From assembly GCF_900095175.1 (NCBI RefSeq), contig NZ_LT606946.1:1767417-1831416 (forward strand): a stretch of DNA of 64,000 bases. Direction: 5' to 3'. Below, one piece after another: positions 60,591 through 64,000 of this stretch (the first letter of the stretch is position 1; every line of letters begins with the position of its first letter). Source of the stretch: Polynucleobacter necessarius (GTDB taxonomy: Bacteria > Pseudomonadota > Gammaproteobacteria > Burkholderiales > Burkholderiaceae). The notes beneath the pieces are model-generated. The model was not told where the DNA came from, made no database searches, and saw only the letters and a program-made list of their open reading frames with translations. Position numbers and translations under genes: made by a program.

Positions 60591-61495
60591 TATTGCCCAT
60601 CATCTTGGCCTTTAGCATCAAGCGCCACCTGGTAAGCTTCTTTCTTGCTGAGCCCTAGTGTTTGTGCGAGCACGGCAGCAATTTCCTTGCTGCCTAAATA
60701 GGGGCTTAATGCATTTGCCCACAGCAATAGCGCTGAGCGCTCCGGAGCCTCATCAGCATTGGCTTGGCGGCCAGCCACCAAAACAATAAATTCACCCTTG
60801 AGACTTTCTGCTTGCTCAAGCCACGCGGGAATATCTGCAGCAGTGAGTGTGACGAGCTGCTCAAATTTTTTAGTCAGCTCCCTCCCTACCAGTACCTGTC
60901 GGTCTGGCTCTAGCTCTTTGTTCATCATCATCAGCGTTTCACGGATTTGATGTGGTGATTCAAAAAAAATGCTCGCTTTTGAATTGCTGCGAATATCTTG
61001 GATCAGCGTACTTCGCTCTTTGGCTTTGTTTGGCCAGAAGCCGAGAAACTGAAAGCGCCCTTCCGAAGGTAGCATCACTGAGCCGCTAGCAGAAACGGCA
61101 GAGGATACGGCGCTAGCGCCAGGTATGGGAATAATTCGAAAGCCTGCTTTTTGAACCGCATTCACCAAGCGTGCGCCTGGGTCGGAAACCCCTGGAGTGC
61201 CAGCATCAGAGATGTGGGCCCAACGTTCATTTTGGGAGAGATGCTGAATAATATTTTGAGCGCCAGCAATCTCATTGTGTTCATGCAAGGCGACACATTT
61301 CTTATGAATGCCAAAGTGTTGAAGTAAGGGTGCGCTATGCCTGGTGTCCTCACAAGCAATGCCGTCTACAGAATTAAGCACATGCAGAGCCCGCAAGGTG
61401 ATGTCTCCCATGTTGCCGATGGGAGTGGCAACCATATATAAGGCCCCAGCCGGTAAATCCTGCTGTTTTAAAAAGTCAAAGGAGCTTAATTCCAT
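60590..61495 (-). CDS. rsmI: 16S rRNA 2'-O-ribose C1402 methyltransferase
   Basis: 301 residues from ATG 61495 (MELSSFDFLKQQDLPAGAL). A longer open frame to 61840 runs into the divergent diaA-like gene and is not used. Tetrapyrrole-methylase fold: YMVATPIGNMGDITLRAL, EDTRHSAPLL, HISDAGTPGVSDPGARLV, PIPGASAVSSA, FFESPHQIRETL and GRELTKKFE. Intact. Confidence 0.95.
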   Translation of the reverse strand: MELSSFDFLKQQDLPAGALYMVATPIGNMGDITLRALHVLNSVDGIACEDTRHSAPLLQHFGIHKKCVALHEHNEIAGAQNIIQHLSQNERWAHISDAGTPGVSDPGARLVNAVQKAGFRIIPIPGASAVSSAVSASGSVMLPSEGRFQFLGFWPNKAKERSTLIQDIRSNSKASIFFESPHQIRETLMMMNKELEPDRQVLVGRELTKKFEQLVTLTAADIPAWLEQAESLKGEFIVLVAGRQANADEAPERSALLLWANALSPYLGSKEIAAVLAQTLGLSKKEAYQVALDAKGQDDGQ

Positions 61496-61600
61496 GGGGC
61501 AATCTTTTATAAAAGAGATATCAATAAGTAAGAGAATACGCCCCTTTTCAGTTGGGGGCAGCATAGACATTTTGCGCGTACTTTGGCGCATAATAATGTG

Positions 61601-62203
61601 ATGGATAAAGATACCCTCGAACGTTTGCGCGCTCGCGCATCCCAACATTTCTTGGACAGCATTGCTGTAAAGCAAGAAGCTGAAAAAATGCTTCCTGAGC
61701 AAGTTGCTCTTGGCATCGTTGCCATGACAGATTGTTTGCGTGCTGGTAGAAAGGTGATGGCCTGCGGTAATGGTGGATCTGCTGCTGATGCACAACATTT
61801 TGCCGCTGAGCTGATTGGTCGCTTTGAGAGAGAGCGACAAGAGTTGGCTGCGATTGCATTGACAACTGATACTTCAATTTTGACTGCGGTAGGAAATGAC
61901 TACAGCTATGACGAGATCTTTAGTAAGCAAGTGCGCGGCCTTGGAAAAAAAGGCGACATCTTGCTTGGAATTTCTACATCCGGAAATTCAAAAAACGTAG
62001 TGAAGGCAATCGAGGCTGCAAAAAAAATGGGGATCAAAATTATTGCCCTGACTGGTAATGGCGGCGGAAAAATTGCAAGCTTGCTAGACGCCGATGACAT
62101 TCATTTGTGCGCACCCTCCACTCGCACTGCACGCATTCAAGAAACGCATTTAGTTTTGCTTCACGCGCTATGTGATGGTGTAGACCATCTCTTGCTTGAT
62201 TAA
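61601..62203 (+). CDS. diaA: SIS-domain protein, DiaA/phosphoheptose-isomerase family
   Basis: 200 residues from ATG 61601 (MDKDTLERLRARASQHF). Sugar-isomerase fold: MACGNGGSAADAQHFAAELIGRFE, LGISTSGNSKNV and HLVLLHALCD. The neighbourhood rsmI / SIS / BON lipoprotein equals the E. coli rsmI-yraN-diaA-dolP arrangement, except that yraN is absent. That favours DiaA (a DnaA-binding initiation factor) over GmhA. In some beta-proteobacteria the same gene is annotated as a phosphoheptose isomerase; sequence alone does not settle it. Confidence 0.75.
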   Translation: MDKDTLERLRARASQHFLDSIAVKQEAEKMLPEQVALGIVAMTDCLRAGRKVMACGNGGSAADAQHFAAELIGRFERERQELAAIALTTDTSILTAVGNDYSYDEIFSKQVRGLGKKGDILLGISTSGNSKNVVKAIEAAKKMGIKIIALTGNGGGKIASLLDADDIHLCAPSTRTARIQETHLVLLHALCDGVDHLLLD

Positions 62204-62230
62204 TAGCCTCACCAATTAGAAAGTTCTTAC

Positions 62231-62878
62231 ATGAGAAATACGCTCACCATCAAACTGTTTGCTGCGATTTTGATTTCATCATTCTTATCTGGATGTGGAG
62301 TGTTAGCCGTTGGTGGTGTTGTAGCGGGCGCGAGTGTCATGGCTGACCGTCGTACGCCAGCTGTGCAGGCAATTGATAAGGGCATTGAACTCGAAGCTGG
62401 GAACGCTCTGGCTAAGCGCTATGGCGACGATGCACACATCAATGTGACTTCATTTAATCAAAAGGTATTGTTGACCGGTGAAGCGAAAGATGCCGATATT
62501 AAAGGCCAGGCTGGCGCTTATGTAAAGGCTATGAAGAACGTACGTTCCGTCTTTAATGAATTGATCATTGGGCCAAATAGCACTTATACGGCTCGCGCAA
62601 ACGATACATTCCTCGAATCCAAAATCAAAACACAAATGATTTTTACAGACAAGTTGCCATTCAACTCCATGGCGATTGTTGCTGAAGGTAGCAGTGTTTA
62701 TTTGATGGGAATTTTGACGCAGAATGAGGCAGCGATTGCTAAGAAAGTAGCAAGCAATGCTGATGGCGTAAAAGAGGTTTACGCCTACTTCGATATTATT
62801 TCTGAGGCAGAAAAAGTGCGCTTAGAAAAACAAGGTAAGGCCGACGAGTCTCAGCCTAACTCCGCTCCAAATCAGTAA
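62231..62878 (+). CDS. dolP: BON-domain outer-membrane lipoprotein (DolP/YraP-like)
   Basis: 215 residues. Lipoprotein signal with lipobox FLSGC at about residue 22, then two BON domains (about 50-115 INVTSFNQKVLLTGEAKD, and 130-195 TQMIFTDKLPFNSMAIVAEGSSVYLMGIL) and a polar tail. DolP binds anionic phospholipids and supports envelope integrity. 27 bases after diaA, co-directional. Intact. Confidence 0.85.
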   Translation: MRNTLTIKLFAAILISSFLSGCGVLAVGGVVAGASVMADRRTPAVQAIDKGIELEAGNALAKRYGDDAHINVTSFNQKVLLTGEAKDADIKGQAGAYVKAMKNVRSVFNELIIGPNSTYTARANDTFLESKIKTQMIFTDKLPFNSMAIVAEGSSVYLMGILTQNEAAIAKKVASNADGVKEVYAYFDIISEAEKVRLEKQGKADESQPNSAPNQ

Positions 62879-62922
62879 GTAGTTTGGTAGTGGTCCGCCA
62901 AAAATTATTTTTGAGATCAGGC

Positions 62923-63255
62923 GTGAAATTTTTTTTGCTTGCCACCCTCCTTTCACTTTTTTCTGTTGGTGCGCGCGCTACTGCAGATGATGCAAAGGCA
63001 CTCGCACTTGCAAAACAAAGTGCTTGCTTAGGGTGCCATGCAATAGATAAAAAAATTGTGGGGCCAAGCTTTCAGGCGATTGCAAAAAAATATGCGAACG
63101 ATCCTAGCGCAATAGTGTTTTTAAAAAACAAAATTATTAAAGGCGGTTCGGGATCTTGGGGTGTTGTGCCTATGCCAGCAAATGCGAAGTTAAGCGATGT
63201 CGATGTATCCTTGCTGACAACTTGGATTTTGCGCGGAGCACCTCGCGCAAATTAA
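62923..63255 (+). CDS. Small periplasmic cytochrome c (class I)
   Basis: 110 residues from GTG 62923 (MKFFLLATLLSLFSVGARA signal; a TTG at 62884 gives a longer lead). Heme motif CLGCH, IVGPSFQAIAKKYA, and the Met ligand in VVPMPANAKLSDVDVSLLTTWIL. Complete c-551/c8-like cytochrome. Stop overlaps the convergent GNAT pseudogene. Electron carrier; partner unknown. Confidence 0.85.
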   Translation: MKFFLLATLLSLFSVGARATADDAKALALAKQSACLGCHAIDKKIVGPSFQAIAKKYANDPSAIVFLKNKIIKGGSGSWGVVPMPANAKLSDVDVSLLTTWILRGAPRAN

Positions 63256-63910
63256 GTTGGGCGAACGACAGGCTTCCCTAGCAACCAAGACCAGGCATCA
63301 TTTGAGCGCTTAAAATTTTCTTTCAGCGCATAGTCAAAGTCACCCCATTGCTCATTGGCGGCTTCTTCAACAATCGTCCCTGGATTTGCAGGCGGCAGTT
63401 TCAAGTAAGCATCTGCATCGCCATATGCATATTCAACGCGCATTCCAGCCTTTTGAGCGAGCCGCATCATCGCTTTATGTTTGCTAGGCAGTGCACAAAC
63501 AAGGTTTCGATACGAGTATTGCGTGAGTGCACTGAAGCGCGTGCTAGCAATGCTGTGCCAATGCCCATTCCACGTCCGGCTGGAAGCGCGGATACGCCAA
63601 ATTCCGCGGCCCGCGGCTGATCTTTGATCTTTGGTAAATAGGCCAAATGCGCCATGCCAATCAGGTTTAGTTCAGAATCAAAGCTATCAAAAACGGTATC
63701 TCTATTAAAATCTAGCCCATCTACATAGTGATGAATGACCTCATCAGGCGTCTAGGTGCCAAAGCGTAGACGGCGATCCTCTTCATTTAATAGCAAAAGA
63801 TGACTCAATATCTCACCCTTGTGTCCGGCATGTAATTCACGAACAGGAACAACCGAGCTAGCCGTATATGGCTTGCTAGGTAAGTGATTGGTCGCTAATT
63901 TATGGTGCAT
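63252..63910 (-). pseudogene. GNAT-family acetyltransferase, amber stop plus frameshift
   Basis: From ATG 63908-63910: MHHKLATNHLPSKPYTASS, LLLLNEEDRRLRFGT, then TAG (63752-63754) in place of an expected Gln codon (GT*TPDEVI), then DGLDFNRDTVFDSFDSELNLIG. The GNAT core AEFGVSALPAGRGMGIGTALLARASVHSRNTRI with acetyl-CoA loop GRGMGIG follows. A frameshift near 63480 moves the end (MMRLAQKAGMRVEYAYGD, DAYLKL) into another frame, ending at 63252. Dead by two lesions. Substrate unknown. Confidence 0.82.
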
Positions 63911-64000
63911 TGCAGTATCTTAGCAGAAATCACCAAAATTTTCAGGGTTTTCCCTAGGTATATGCCATTTTCGGGAGGAGGAAGAGGGAAATGGGTAAAA
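63911..64000. other. Right edge, no feature seen
   Basis: 90 bases upstream of the GNAT pseudogene, ending in a purine-rich stretch. No gene can be supported. Confidence 0.4.

Noticed and set aside
61496..61840. N-terminal extension of rsmI by 115 codons
   Set aside because: The extension overlaps the divergent diaA-like gene and lacks family similarity; the family start is MELSS at 61495.

Overview
The window is the replication-origin region of a beta-proteobacterial chromosome. The origin-proximal gene order (mnmE-yidC-yidD-rnpA-rpmH running one way, dnaA-dnaN-gyrB the other; mnmG-rsmG-parA-parB-atpIBEFHAGDC), AT-leaning codon use, a bacterial SET-domain gene next to gyrB, and DUF3717/DUF4390 companions fit Burkholderiaceae, most likely Polynucleobacter. 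Housekeeping genes are intact. Many dispensable genes carry fresh-looking nonsense codons or frameshifts, which suggests a lineage in early genome reduction, such as the ciliate-endosymbiotic P. necessarius. The taxonomic name is an inference, not a search result.

Layout. 1-9,150 is accessory and partly broken: the start of a SulP transporter, an amber-stopped lpxL between an intact tRNA-Phe and a tRNA-Phe relic, small unknown genes, a DUF3014 gene with an ochre stop, an RHH-regulator/SpeE-like operon, a cluster of small double-CxxC proteins, a DUF1275 gene, tag, and a wrecked second DUF1275 copy. 9,265-21,300, mostly minus strand, holds a frameshifted chaA, a TRIC-type channel, an OsmC-YcaO fusion, an NtrX/NtrY-like pair, DUF4390, rsmB, htpX, fmt and def, then dprA on the plus strand. 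21,497-28,602 holds topB, mnmC (convergent and overlapping topB), pckG and mnmE.

28,641-37,300 is the origin core: yidC, yidD, rnpA, rpmH, DnaA boxes, dnaA, a second and larger DnaA-box cluster (probable oriC), dnaN, gyrB, the SET gene and DUF3717. 37,399-41,977 is a branched-chain amino-acid-type (Liv) ABC transporter operon whose two ATPase genes are frameshifted. The second ATPase also lacks the Walker A lysine. 42,186-46,527 has two parS sites, mnmG, rsmG, parA and parB. 46,556-53,759 is the complete F1Fo ATP synthase operon with a recognisable promoter, followed by hemE, another DnaA-box region and priA.

57,275-63,910 holds gcvH with a Trp-to-UGA stop, an MBL-fold hydrolase, a fourth double-CxxC small protein, a fatty-acid desaturase, tRNA-Arg(CCG), a frameshifted cytochrome c5, rsmI, a DiaA-like SIS protein, a DolP-like lipoprotein, a small cytochrome c and a broken GNAT acetyltransferase.

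How it works together. The parS sites near and inside mnmG, with ParA/ParB just downstream, form the origin-segregation module. MnmE, MnmG and a stand-alone MnmC oxidoreductase make up most of the tRNA U34 modification pathway. I found no large new defence or mobile system. The most unusual signals are the dispersed double-CxxC family, the split tRNA-Phe relics, the RHH gene with its three-half-site operator, the antisense overlap encoding the MnmC C-terminus, and the pattern of pseudogenes.
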